This document shows positions 8,896 through 16,495 of a stretch of 64,000 nucleotides of DNA, one piece after another. The notes beneath the pieces were generated by a model that saw only the letters and a list, made by a program, of their open reading frames with translations, had not been told where the DNA came from and made no database searches. Numbering within the stretch: the stretch's first letter is position 1; the number at the start of each line of letters is the position of its first letter. Source of the DNA: CBDCFV01 sp965203835 (GTDB taxonomy: Bacteria; Chloroflexota; Dehalococcoidia; Lucifugimonadales; UBA3495); contig OZ241919.1 of the NCBI GenBank assembly GCA_965203835.1, positions 3,286,001 to 3,350,000 of the forward strand. Reading direction: 5' to 3'. Both the position numbers and the translations under genes were made by a program.

Positions 8896-10059
8896 ATGGC
8901 TACAACTCCTCTCTTTCCCGTAACCGTGGTGGGAAGCTGGACCCGGTCGCCTGCTCTGATTCGGGCCCTGCGCCAGAAGCAAGCGGGGGAGATATCCGAC
9001 GCAGCTTTTGACGCCGTGGCCGACCAGGAAGTAATCGCCACGTTGAGATCTCAAGAAGCCGCCGGGGTGGACATCCTGACCGACGGTGAGCAGCGCCGGG
9101 ACAACTTTTACTCGTTTGCGGTGGGCAAGCTGGCCGGAATGCAATTGATGAGCGTGTCGGACTTGCTGGACTACGCGAAAGACCGCGCCCGAATGGAAGA
9201 AGTACTGAGGGCCTTGGACGTGCCGGCCTTTGCCATAAAGAGCCCCATCGCGGTGGGTAAGCTGGAGAACCAGCATGGCTTGGCGTTGGACGAGCTGGAA
9301 TTCGTTAAGAAGAATACCGACCGGCAGATCAAGATACCGATTCCCGGGCCCTACATGCTGACCCGCTCCAGTTGGTTCGAGGGCTTGTCCGACCAAGTAT
9401 ATGGATCGGTTGACGAACTGGCCCAGGATGTGGTGCAGATCCTGAGGGAAGAGATAATAGCCCTGAAAGAGCAAGGATGCGACTTCATCCAGTTGGACGA
9501 GCCCATCCTCAGCCAAGTGGTGTTTGGAGAGGAATCGGCCGAGACCTTCATGTGCGCTCAACTCCCGCAGCGGAGGGACCCCACCGATGAGCTGGAGTTG
9601 GCCGTCCGGCTGATGAACGAGACGGTGGAAGGAATTTCCGGCGTGAAGCTGGGCGTCCATGTGTGCCGGGGCAACTGGAGCCGCCGGGAAGACGTGCTGC
9701 TGACCGGCAACTATGGCCCCATGCTTCCCTACTTGGTGCAGATGAACATCGACCAACTGGTGTTGGAGTGCGCCACTCCCAGGGCCGGGGAGATGGAGGT
9801 CTTCAAAGAGTACGCCAACGAGAAGGAAATCGGCTTTGGCGTTGTCAACCCGCGCACCGACGAAATTGAGACTCCGGAAGAAATCGTCGCCCGGGTCAAG
9901 GAACTCCTGGAGTACTTCGACCCCGACAAAATCTACCTGAACCCCGATTGCGGATTCGGCACCTTCGCTGAAAGAAACGTGAATACTACGGAAATCGCCG
10001 AGAAAAAACTGAGGACGATGTACGAAGCAGCCAAGGTGCTCAGGGCCGAGTACAGCTAA
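8896..10059 (+). CDS. MetE C-terminal-domain-like methyltransferase
   Basis: A 387-residue protein corresponding to the catalytic C-terminal barrel of cobalamin-independent methionine synthase, without the N-terminal MetE half. The zinc ligands of the family appear in order: His255 and Cys257 in VHVCRGN, Glu291 in LVLECATP and Cys352 in NPDCGFGTF. The N-terminus TTPLFPVTVVGSWTRS and ILTDGEQRRDNFYSFAVG are typical of stand-alone MetE-like proteins, which may use other methyl donors or thiol acceptors than folate and homocysteine. GAGGG lies before the ATG. The gene is monocistronic by its promoter and downstream hairpin. Confidence 0.88.
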   Translation: MATTPLFPVTVVGSWTRSPALIRALRQKQAGEISDAAFDAVADQEVIATLRSQEAAGVDILTDGEQRRDNFYSFAVGKLAGMQLMSVSDLLDYAKDRARMEEVLRALDVPAFAIKSPIAVGKLENQHGLALDELEFVKKNTDRQIKIPIPGPYMLTRSSWFEGLSDQVYGSVDELAQDVVQILREEIIALKEQGCDFIQLDEPILSQVVFGEESAETFMCAQLPQRRDPTDELELAVRLMNETVEGISGVKLGVHVCRGNWSRREDVLLTGNYGPMLPYLVQMNIDQLVLECATPRAGEMEVFKEYANEKEIGFGVVNPRTDEIETPEEIVARVKELLEYFDPDKIYLNPDCGFGTFAERNVNTTEIAEKKLRTMYEAAKVLRAEYS

Positions 10060-10111
10060 CCCCAAGCCCCTTTAAGTCAAGGGTCCCTTCCGGCATCTCG
10101 CCGGACCGGTC

Positions 10112-10148
10112 AAAAAACAGGCGGCGGTTTCAGCAATGAGACCGCCGC
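10112..10148. terminator. Shared terminator hairpin
   Basis: An 11-bp stem (GCGGCGGTTTC / GAGACCGCCGC, one G-U pair, 10121-10148) is flanked on the minus-strand exit by six T (10112-10117). It fits termination of the VOC gene and may also stop the MetE-like transcript from the other side. Confidence 0.7.
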
Positions 10149-10170
10149 TTTGGTTAACTTTCCATTTGTC

Positions 10171-10668
10171 CTATTTAGTGTCGTCGTACTCGGGCCGCTT
10201 GACCCATTTGAGGCTGTCAGGATCGTGGGCAATATCGACCTTGTTGCCCTGCGAGTCGGCGATTCCGAGGGGATGGTGCACCAGTTCGATGATGTTGCCG
10301 TTGGGGTCGGTGACATAGGTGTAATGATTCCCCGAGTACTCCCGCTTTCCCCAGGATGACTTTTCTTCGGACCCCGGCGGCCTTCGCAAGGCTGTGGAGT
10401 AAGGGACCCCTAATTCGTCCAAATGGGCTATAAGTTCATCCCAATCTGCGATCTCCGCCGCGAAGTGGACGGCGGGGACTTGGACGGGGTTTGGAGCGTC
10501 GTTGGTGTGGACTTCCGCGTTCCCGATTCTGAACTGAAGTTGTTGCCGGTTAAGCGTTGGGCCCCGGTCAAGAAACTCGGCTCCCAGCACCTTTTCGTAC
10601 CACTCCCGGGTCTTTTCGCGGTCACTGACCTGTATATTGATGTGGTGGATCATCGTGACTCTGGACAT
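10171..10668 (-). CDS. VOC-family (glyoxalase/dioxygenase fold) protein
   Basis: A 165-residue vicinal-oxygen-chelate protein. The first module starts MIHHINIQVSDREKTREWYEKVLGAEF, carrying a candidate metal-binding His. The second module has VPAVHFAAEIADWDELIAHLDELGVPY and ends with YVTDPNGNIIELVHHP, where Glu is the usual last metal ligand. Activity (lyase, dioxygenase or epimerase) is not readable. GAGGGGGTG precedes ATG. It is divergent from the molybdenum hydroxylase genes across an AT-rich promoter region. Confidence 0.85.
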   Translation of the reverse strand: MSRVTMIHHINIQVSDREKTREWYEKVLGAEFLDRGPTLNRQQLQFRIGNAEVHTNDAPNPVQVPAVHFAAEIADWDELIAHLDELGVPYSTALRRPPGSEEKSSWGKREYSGNHYTYVTDPNGNIIELVHHPLGIADSQGNKVDIAHDPDSLKWVKRPEYDDTK

Positions 10669-10686
10669 TGAATCACCCCCTCATTG

Positions 10687-10714
10687 TTGGACTATCGGCG
10701 TTTCGCCATATAAT
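10687..10714 (+). promoter_or_regulatory. Promoter for the molybdenum hydroxylase genes
   Basis: TTGGAC (10687-10692), a 16-base spacer and a perfect TATAAT (10709-10714) lie about 80 bases upstream of the first molybdenum subunit. Confidence 0.6.
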
Positions 10715-10794
10715 ATGCTAAGGTCGCCGCCGGAACAATAACGGGTTGGACCCGGCTGCGCTGATTAGCCAATCCATCTTGGTCTGAGGGAATC

Positions 10795-13134
10795 ATGGGG
10801 GGAAATACCTACATCGGGGCGCCCATAATTCGCCAGGAAGACCGTCGGTTCCTTACCGGGCTGGCGCAATATGTGGATGACGTCAAGCTGCCTGGGATGC
10901 TCTACGCCGCCATTCTGCGCAGCACTCACGCTCATGCGCGCATACTGTCCATCGACGCCGGCAAGGCCTTGAAAATTCCCGGCGTCGCCGCCGTCTTCAC
11001 CTATCAGGACATTTTAGATACGGTGGAGCCTCGGCCCATTCCGATGAGGCGGGGCGTCTACGGAGGGCTGGACCGTTTCCTCCAGTACCCCTTGGCCAGC
11101 AACAAGGTGCGGTACGTCGGCGAGCCAGTTGCGGTGCTCGTGGCGACCAGCCGCTACCTTGCGGAGGACGCGCTGGAATCAATTGAGGTGCGTTACGACC
11201 CCCTTCCCCCGGTTGTGGACGCCTTCCAGTCAGAGAAGGAGGACACGCTTCTTTTCGAGGAGCACGGGACCAACCTGGCAATGGAGTTTGCGGGGACTGA
11301 AGGCGACATCGACGCAGCCTTCCGCGAGGCCGAGTATACCCGTACCGAGGAGTTCCGCTGCCACCGGCACACCGGAAATCCGCTGGAGACCAGGGGATTG
11401 GTAGCGTCGTATGATCCCGGCGCCGAGCGTCTTACCGTGTGGGGAGAGACCAAGGTGCCGCACTTCAACCGGGGAGTGCTGTCCAACCTGCTGCAAATGC
11501 CGGAACACCGCATCCACTTCATCGAACCGGACGTTGGCGGAGGCTTCGGGATTCGCGGCGAATTCTACCCGGAAAACTTCCTGATCCCGTTCGCGTCCTT
11601 AAAGTTGGGCCGCCCCGTCAAATGGGTTGAGGACCGGATGGAGCACCTGATTGCGGCGAACCACTCCCGGGAGCACGTCTGCCGCATGGAGGTTGCCGCC
11701 AACCGGGACGGGACCATCCTCGGTATGCGGGCGGAAGTCTACGGGGTTTTGGGAGGTTACGTCCGCACCCACGGCGCCACCGTCCCAATCCTCACAGCCG
11801 CGATGTTGACGGGGACTTACCATATACCCGCCTACCAATGGCGGGTAAAGTGCTACCTGACCAATAAGGTCGGCATGGGCACTTTCAGCGCTCCGGGACG
11901 TTACGAGTCGTGCTTTTTCCGGGAAAGGATGCTGGACATAATCGCCGAAGACCTGGGCATCGATCCAGTGGAGCTGCGACGGAGGAACCTCATCCAGCCC
12001 TCGGAGATGCCGTACAGGGTTGGGTACACCCGTCCGGAGACCACCCCTATCGTTTACGACAGCGGCGACTACCCGGCCCTCCTCAGCAGGGTCCTGGAAG
12101 TGCTCGAGTACGACGACCGCAAGCACCTTCAGGGGCAACTGGTGGACGGGGAGTACCACGGGATCGGCGTGGCCTGCTTCGTGAAGAGCACCGGCGGCGG
12201 CCAGTCCTTCGAAGGAGCGCGGGTGGTGGTGACGGGCGGAGAGGCCGTGGCGGTTTACCTGGGCATCGCGACAATGGGACAGGGCCATGAGACCGTAATG
12301 GCCCAGATATGCGCTTCGGGGCTGGGAGTGCCCATAGAATACGTGGCCGTATATCACGGAAGCACCGACCTGATGCCTTTCGGCGGGGGCACCCACGCAA
12401 GCAGGGGCACCATCATGGCAGGCAATGCTCTCTACATGGCGTCCCAGAACCTCAAGGAAAAAATCCTTCGGATCAGCGCGGCTTACCTGGAGATCGAGCG
12501 GGATGAACTGGAGTTCTCGCAAGGGAAGGTTCATCGCAAGACCGACGGGCCGGAGTCGCCCCTGCTCAACTTAGGAGAGGCGCTGCAACTGGCCAACCCG
12601 GCCAGCGTCCACAGCCAAGGGGAAATAGGGCTGGAAGCAACCGATTACTTCAGGTCGTCCGAGGACTGCTATCCCTGCGGCGCTCACGCCGTTCACCTCA
12701 AGGTGGACCCGGAAACCGGAGAGATTACCATACTCAAGTATGCCGTGGCGGAAGATGTGGGGCACGTGATCAATCCGCTGTTGTTGAAAGGGCAGCTTGT
12801 GGGCGCGGCGGCCCAGGGCATAGGCGCAACCATACTCGAGGAACTGGTCTACGACGACAATGGACAACCGTTGGCGGGAACGCTTGTAGACTACCTGCTG
12901 CCCTCCAGCATGGAGATCCCCGTAATCGACAGCGTGGTCGAAGACCTTGCTCCCTCGCCCCGGAATCCCTTGGGAGTGAAGGGGGCGGGTGAGATTGGCA
13001 TCGTAGCCACCGGCGCTGCCATATCCAACGCCGTTTCCCACGCTCTTGGCTCAAAGGGGGTGCAGGTAAAGGACCTGCCCCTGAGTCCCGACCGGGTCCG
13101 GCGGATGATCAACCAGAGTGACGTGAAGGCCTAG
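10795..13134 (+). CDS. Xanthine dehydrogenase/CoxL-family molybdopterin subunit 1
   Basis: A 779-residue molybdenum hydroxylase large subunit. It begins with GAPIIRQEDRRFLTGLAQYVDD and GMLYAAILRSTHAHARI, the family's first domain. EPDVGGGFGIRGEFYPE and MGTFSAPGRYESCFF follow in the cofactor domain. GVKGAGEIGI holds the catalytic Glu733. The active-site loop does not have the AYxCSFR of form I CO dehydrogenase, so another aldehyde, purine or N-heterocycle substrate is likely. No FAD (CoxM) or 2Fe-2S (CoxS) subunit gene is adjacent, so electron-transfer partners must be encoded elsewhere. A related second subunit follows downstream. Confidence 0.9.
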   Translation: MGGNTYIGAPIIRQEDRRFLTGLAQYVDDVKLPGMLYAAILRSTHAHARILSIDAGKALKIPGVAAVFTYQDILDTVEPRPIPMRRGVYGGLDRFLQYPLASNKVRYVGEPVAVLVATSRYLAEDALESIEVRYDPLPPVVDAFQSEKEDTLLFEEHGTNLAMEFAGTEGDIDAAFREAEYTRTEEFRCHRHTGNPLETRGLVASYDPGAERLTVWGETKVPHFNRGVLSNLLQMPEHRIHFIEPDVGGGFGIRGEFYPENFLIPFASLKLGRPVKWVEDRMEHLIAANHSREHVCRMEVAANRDGTILGMRAEVYGVLGGYVRTHGATVPILTAAMLTGTYHIPAYQWRVKCYLTNKVGMGTFSAPGRYESCFFRERMLDIIAEDLGIDPVELRRRNLIQPSEMPYRVGYTRPETTPIVYDSGDYPALLSRVLEVLEYDDRKHLQGQLVDGEYHGIGVACFVKSTGGGQSFEGARVVVTGGEAVAVYLGIATMGQGHETVMAQICASGLGVPIEYVAVYHGSTDLMPFGGGTHASRGTIMAGNALYMASQNLKEKILRISAAYLEIERDELEFSQGKVHRKTDGPESPLLNLGEALQLANPASVHSQGEIGLEATDYFRSSEDCYPCGAHAVHLKVDPETGEITILKYAVAEDVGHVINPLLLKGQLVGAAAQGIGATILEELVYDDNGQPLAGTLVDYLLPSSMEIPVIDSVVEDLAPSPRNPLGVKGAGEIGIVATGAAISNAVSHALGSKGVQVKDLPLSPDRVRRMINQSDVKA

Positions 13135-13167
13135 AAACTATTTCAAGACCCGGCGCAACGCCCACCC

Positions 13168-13305
13168 CGTCATTCCCGCGCAGCCTGCCCCTGGCGGGTT
13201 TCCCGTCCCCGTCTCCCCCGCGAAGGCGGGGGTCGAGGGTGGGCTCTTCGCGGGAAAGACGGGAAAGGGAACGGGAAAGACGGGAAAGGGGGTGGGAATG
13301 ACGGG
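13168..13305. repeat. Palindromic element cluster (copy 2) with GGGAAAGAC tandem
   Basis: The 211-base gap between the two molybdenum subunits holds a split palindrome (13168-13199), a CCCCCGCGAAGGCGGGGG copy (about 13214-13232) and then G-rich reiterations of GACGGGAAAGG (13241-13305). No gene is seen. Confidence 0.7.
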
Positions 13306-13345
13306 GTGTTCGGTCATAAACGTGCGGTCTTTGACGAGGTAAAAC

Positions 13346-15748
13346 ATGGTTTCAAGTACTGGCGGGCCGATGATCGGCGCGTCTCCCAGGAGAAAGGAAG
13401 ACCCCAGGTTGATCATGGGCGACGGCGTCTATACCGGCGACGTAGACCTGAGACGAATGGTCTACATGGCGGTGCTCCGGAGTCCCCATGCCCACGCCCG
13501 CATACTCAACATCGACGCATCCCAAGCCCTGGACGACCCGCGGGTGCTGGGCGTCATTACCGGGGAGGAGGTGCGCGACCGGTGCAAGGACCAGTTTCCG
13601 TTGAACCGGGTCAGCGAGGGCACCAAGGTGAAGCGCAGTTGGCCGATGGCCGTCGGGACGGCGAAGTACGAGGGAGAACCGGTGGCGGCGGTTGTGGCCG
13701 ACAGCAGCAGCGCGGCCCGGGACGCTCTGGACCTCATCCATGTCGAGTATGAGCCGCTGCGCGCCATTGTGGACCTGGAAAAGGCGGCGGAACCGGGCTC
13801 GCCACTGGTCCACGACGACCTGGGGACCAATGTTTCCGTGCGGTGCACCGGGACTTCCGGAGACCCCGAATCAGCCTTCCGTGAAGCGGACGGAGTGGTT
13901 TCGGCGCGTGTAGCGATGCCGAGGTTGATACCCAATCCCATGGAATCCAGGGCCGTCGTGGCCAGTTACGAACGCGGCACCGGAAACATGACCATTTGGC
14001 TCTCCACCCAGTCGCCTCACTTGGAACGCATCGTCATCGCTCAAGTGCTGGACCTGCCGGAAAACAAGATAAGGATTCTGTCGAGGGACGTGGGCGGCGG
14101 GTTTGGCGCCAAGATAGACACCTACCCGGAAACGGTCATTACCGCAATCCTGGCCATGCAATACGCCCTGCCGGTGAAGTGGGTCGAGGACCGCCAGGAG
14201 CACTTCCTGGCGACGGTCCACGGCAGGGGAGAAGTGCAGCACGTCGAGGCCGCCTACAAGAACGATGGTACGCTGACCGGGCTGAGGTGGCGGTACTATA
14301 CCGACCTTGGAGCATACTCCAATGGGGGCACCCACTCGGTTGTCGAGCTGACAACGCCCTCCGGTGCGCAGGGGGCGTATCAAGTAAGAGACCTGGAGTG
14401 GACCGGGCATGGCGTATTTACCAACAAGGTCCCGGTTGGTCCTTACCGGGGATACGGGCACCACGCGCCCGGTTACGTGATTGAACGGGTCATGGACCTG
14501 ATCGCCGGAAGGCTGGGCATGGACCCGGTGGAAGTCAGGCGAAAGAACTTCATCGCTCCGGAAGCTTTCCCGTACATGACACCGATGGGACGTGAATACG
14601 ACACCGGCGATTACGAAGCGGCGTTGGACCAAGCGTTGGAGTTGGCAGGCTACGAGCAACTGAGAGAGGAGCAGCAACGGTTGCGGGACCGGGGCCCCCT
14701 TCCCGTCTTTCCCGCGAAGGCGGGAAACACGCCGGGGGCAGGCGTTGCCATGGGCATAGGCATAGCCACAACCGTAGATGCCACAGCCAACGGCCCATCG
14801 GGAGGTCTAAGCGCCAGGCCGGGGTTCGACAGCGGTAGTCTGCAAATCAGTCCCACCGGGCGCGCCACCGCTATCACAGGCCTGGCCCCCCACGGGCAGG
14901 GACTCGAGACGACCTTCGCCCAGATAGTAAGCGACGAGCTGGGAATCCCCTTTGACGAGGTGGAAGTTATTCACGGGGATACCGCCGTCACTCCCATCAG
15001 CACCGGCACCCGTGCCAGCCGCTCCCTGGTCATAGGCGGCACAGCCCTCGTAATGGCCGGGCGGGAAATCAAGGAAAAAGCGGTGAAAATCGCCGCCAGT
15101 CTCATGAACATAGACCCGGACCACGTTACCCTGGAGGGTGGGAGGTTCTCGGTGGAGGACATCCCTGGCAGCTATGTTACGTGGGCAGACGTGGCCGAGA
15201 GAGCCCACAGCGGTCAGATGCTGCCGGAGGGTATGCAGAAAGGGTTGGAAGCAACCGTATACTGGGAACCCCGGTCTCAGACGTACTCTTACAGCGCCAA
15301 CGTGGCGACGGTGATGGTGGACGTGGATACGGGCACGGTCAACTTGACAGGGTTCGTCGCCGTGGACGACTGCGGCACGGTAATCAACCCGATGGTGGTG
15401 GATGGCCAGATCCATGGCGGGTTGGCCCAGGGCATCGGGGCGGCCCTGTTCGAGCAGGCGGTGTTCGATGAGAACGGCCAGATGCTCAGCGGCAGTTTCA
15501 TGGACTATGCCATGCCGTCGGCGCACCAACTCCCGGAATTTACAATAGGAAGCAGGCACACTCCAAGCCCCCTCAATCCGTTGGGGGCGAAAGGAATGGG
15601 AGAAACCCCCACCATAGCCGCGCCGCCGGCCATAGCCAACGCGGTTATGGACGCCCTGGCCCACTTGGGGATAACCCACATGGACATACCCTTCACGCCG
15701 GAAAAAGTCTGGCGCGCAATCCAGGAGGCAGGGAACAGTGACCAGTGA
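13346..15748 (+). CDS. Xanthine dehydrogenase/CoxL-family molybdopterin subunit 2
   Basis: An 800-residue paralogue of the preceding gene. Domain landmarks are GASPRRKEDPRLIMGDGVYTGD, YMAVLRSPHAHARIL, VGGGFGAKIDTYPE, VGPYRGYGHHAPGY and GAKGMGETPTIAAPPA, with candidate catalytic Glu753. GAGGTAAAAC precedes ATG. Residues about 451-463 (RGPLPVFPAKAGN region) are encoded by an inserted palindromic element that keeps the frame. This adds about a dozen residues before the second molybdenum-domain segment, compared with subunit 1. As with subunit 1, small and medium subunits are absent nearby. Substrate unknown. Confidence 0.89.
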   Translation: MVSSTGGPMIGASPRRKEDPRLIMGDGVYTGDVDLRRMVYMAVLRSPHAHARILNIDASQALDDPRVLGVITGEEVRDRCKDQFPLNRVSEGTKVKRSWPMAVGTAKYEGEPVAAVVADSSSAARDALDLIHVEYEPLRAIVDLEKAAEPGSPLVHDDLGTNVSVRCTGTSGDPESAFREADGVVSARVAMPRLIPNPMESRAVVASYERGTGNMTIWLSTQSPHLERIVIAQVLDLPENKIRILSRDVGGGFGAKIDTYPETVITAILAMQYALPVKWVEDRQEHFLATVHGRGEVQHVEAAYKNDGTLTGLRWRYYTDLGAYSNGGTHSVVELTTPSGAQGAYQVRDLEWTGHGVFTNKVPVGPYRGYGHHAPGYVIERVMDLIAGRLGMDPVEVRRKNFIAPEAFPYMTPMGREYDTGDYEAALDQALELAGYEQLREEQQRLRDRGPLPVFPAKAGNTPGAGVAMGIGIATTVDATANGPSGGLSARPGFDSGSLQISPTGRATAITGLAPHGQGLETTFAQIVSDELGIPFDEVEVIHGDTAVTPISTGTRASRSLVIGGTALVMAGREIKEKAVKIAASLMNIDPDHVTLEGGRFSVEDIPGSYVTWADVAERAHSGQMLPEGMQKGLEATVYWEPRSQTYSYSANVATVMVDVDTGTVNLTGFVAVDDCGTVINPMVVDGQIHGGLAQGIGAALFEQAVFDENGQMLSGSFMDYAMPSAHQLPEFTIGSRHTPSPLNPLGAKGMGETPTIAAPPAIANAVMDALAHLGITHMDIPFTPEKVWRAIQEAGNSDQ
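14701..14730. repeat. Palindromic element copy 3, inside a gene
   Basis: TTTCCCGCGAAGGCGGGAAA (14708-14727) with flanks, in frame within the second molybdenum subunit, translated as VFPAKAGN. Confidence 0.85.
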
Positions 15749-15783
15749 CTAGCCGCCAGTGGCCACTGACCACTAGCCACTCA
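15737..15783. repeat. CAGTGACC/CCACTGACC imperfect repeats
   Basis: Short direct and inverted variants of CCAGTGACTAG and CCACTGACCACTAG fill the gap between the molybdenum subunit stop and the response regulator. No promoter is obvious in them. Confidence 0.5.
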
Positions 15784-15793
15784 CGGGGGTGAT

Positions 15794-16495
15794 GTGTCGG
15801 AACGTAAAGTTCTTGTCGTTGAGGATGAGGAAAACCTGCTTGCGGCCCTGAAGTACAACCTGGAGCGGGAAGGGTATGCCGTGACCACCGCCTCGGACGG
15901 CCCCAGCGGCCTGGATTTCGCCCGTTCCCTCAATCACGACCTGGTCATACTGGACATTATGCTCCCGGGGTTGGACGGTCTCGAATTGTGCCGTGCCATC
16001 CGGCGTGAAAGCTCCGTTCCCATAATCATGCTCACGGCCAAGGCGGAAGAGGTGGACCGGATTGTGGGTTTGGAACTGGGCGCGGACGACTACGTTACCA
16101 AACCGTTCAGTATGCGGGAGTTGATGGCGCGGGCCAGGGCGATGCTCCGCCGGTCCCGTATGGGGCAGGACGGTCCGGACGGAGCAGTCGCTCCGGAGAC
16201 CATACGCGCCGGCGACCTGGTGGTGGACCTGACCGCCCATACCGCGGCCTTGGGCGACCGCACTTTGGAGCTCAAGCCCCGGGAGTTTGAGCTTCTTGCC
16301 TTGCTGATGAGCAACCGCGGGCGGGCGTTCACCAGGGACCAGTTGTTGCAGCGGCTCTGGGGCCAGGACTACGTTGGCGACAGCCGCACGGTGGACGTCC
16401 ACGTTCGCTGGCTGCGGGAAAAAATCGAATCGGAACCCGGCAAGCCCAAGCGCATCATCACCATACGCGGCGTTGGCTACCGTTTTGAGCGATGA
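15794..16495 (+). CDS. phoB: PhoB/PhoP-type response regulator
   Basis: A 233-residue OmpR/PhoB-family regulator. The receiver domain (residues 1-120) has the acidic pair EDEE near the start, phospho-acceptor Asp54 in VILDIMLPGLDG, the Thr in MLTAKAEE and the Lys in DDYVTKPFS. The C-terminal winged helix (about 135-232) includes LELKPREFELLALLM and SRTVDVHVRWLREKIE. GTG start follows GGGGGTGAT. The stop overlaps the start of the sensor kinase by four bases (ATGA). Adjacency to phoR and pst genes supports control of the phosphate regulon. Confidence 0.93.
   Translation: MSERKVLVVEDEENLLAALKYNLEREGYAVTTASDGPSGLDFARSLNHDLVILDIMLPGLDGLELCRAIRRESSVPIIMLTAKAEEVDRIVGLELGADDYVTKPFSMRELMARARAMLRRSRMGQDGPDGAVAPETIRAGDLVVDLTAHTAALGDRTLELKPREFELLALLMSNRGRAFTRDQLLQRLWGQDYVGDSRTVDVHVRWLREKIESEPGKPKRIITIRGVGYRFER

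Noticed and set aside
8815..10065. 416-codon minus-strand frame opposite the MetE-like gene
   Set aside because: Antisense shadow; the plus strand holds zinc ligands in correct order.
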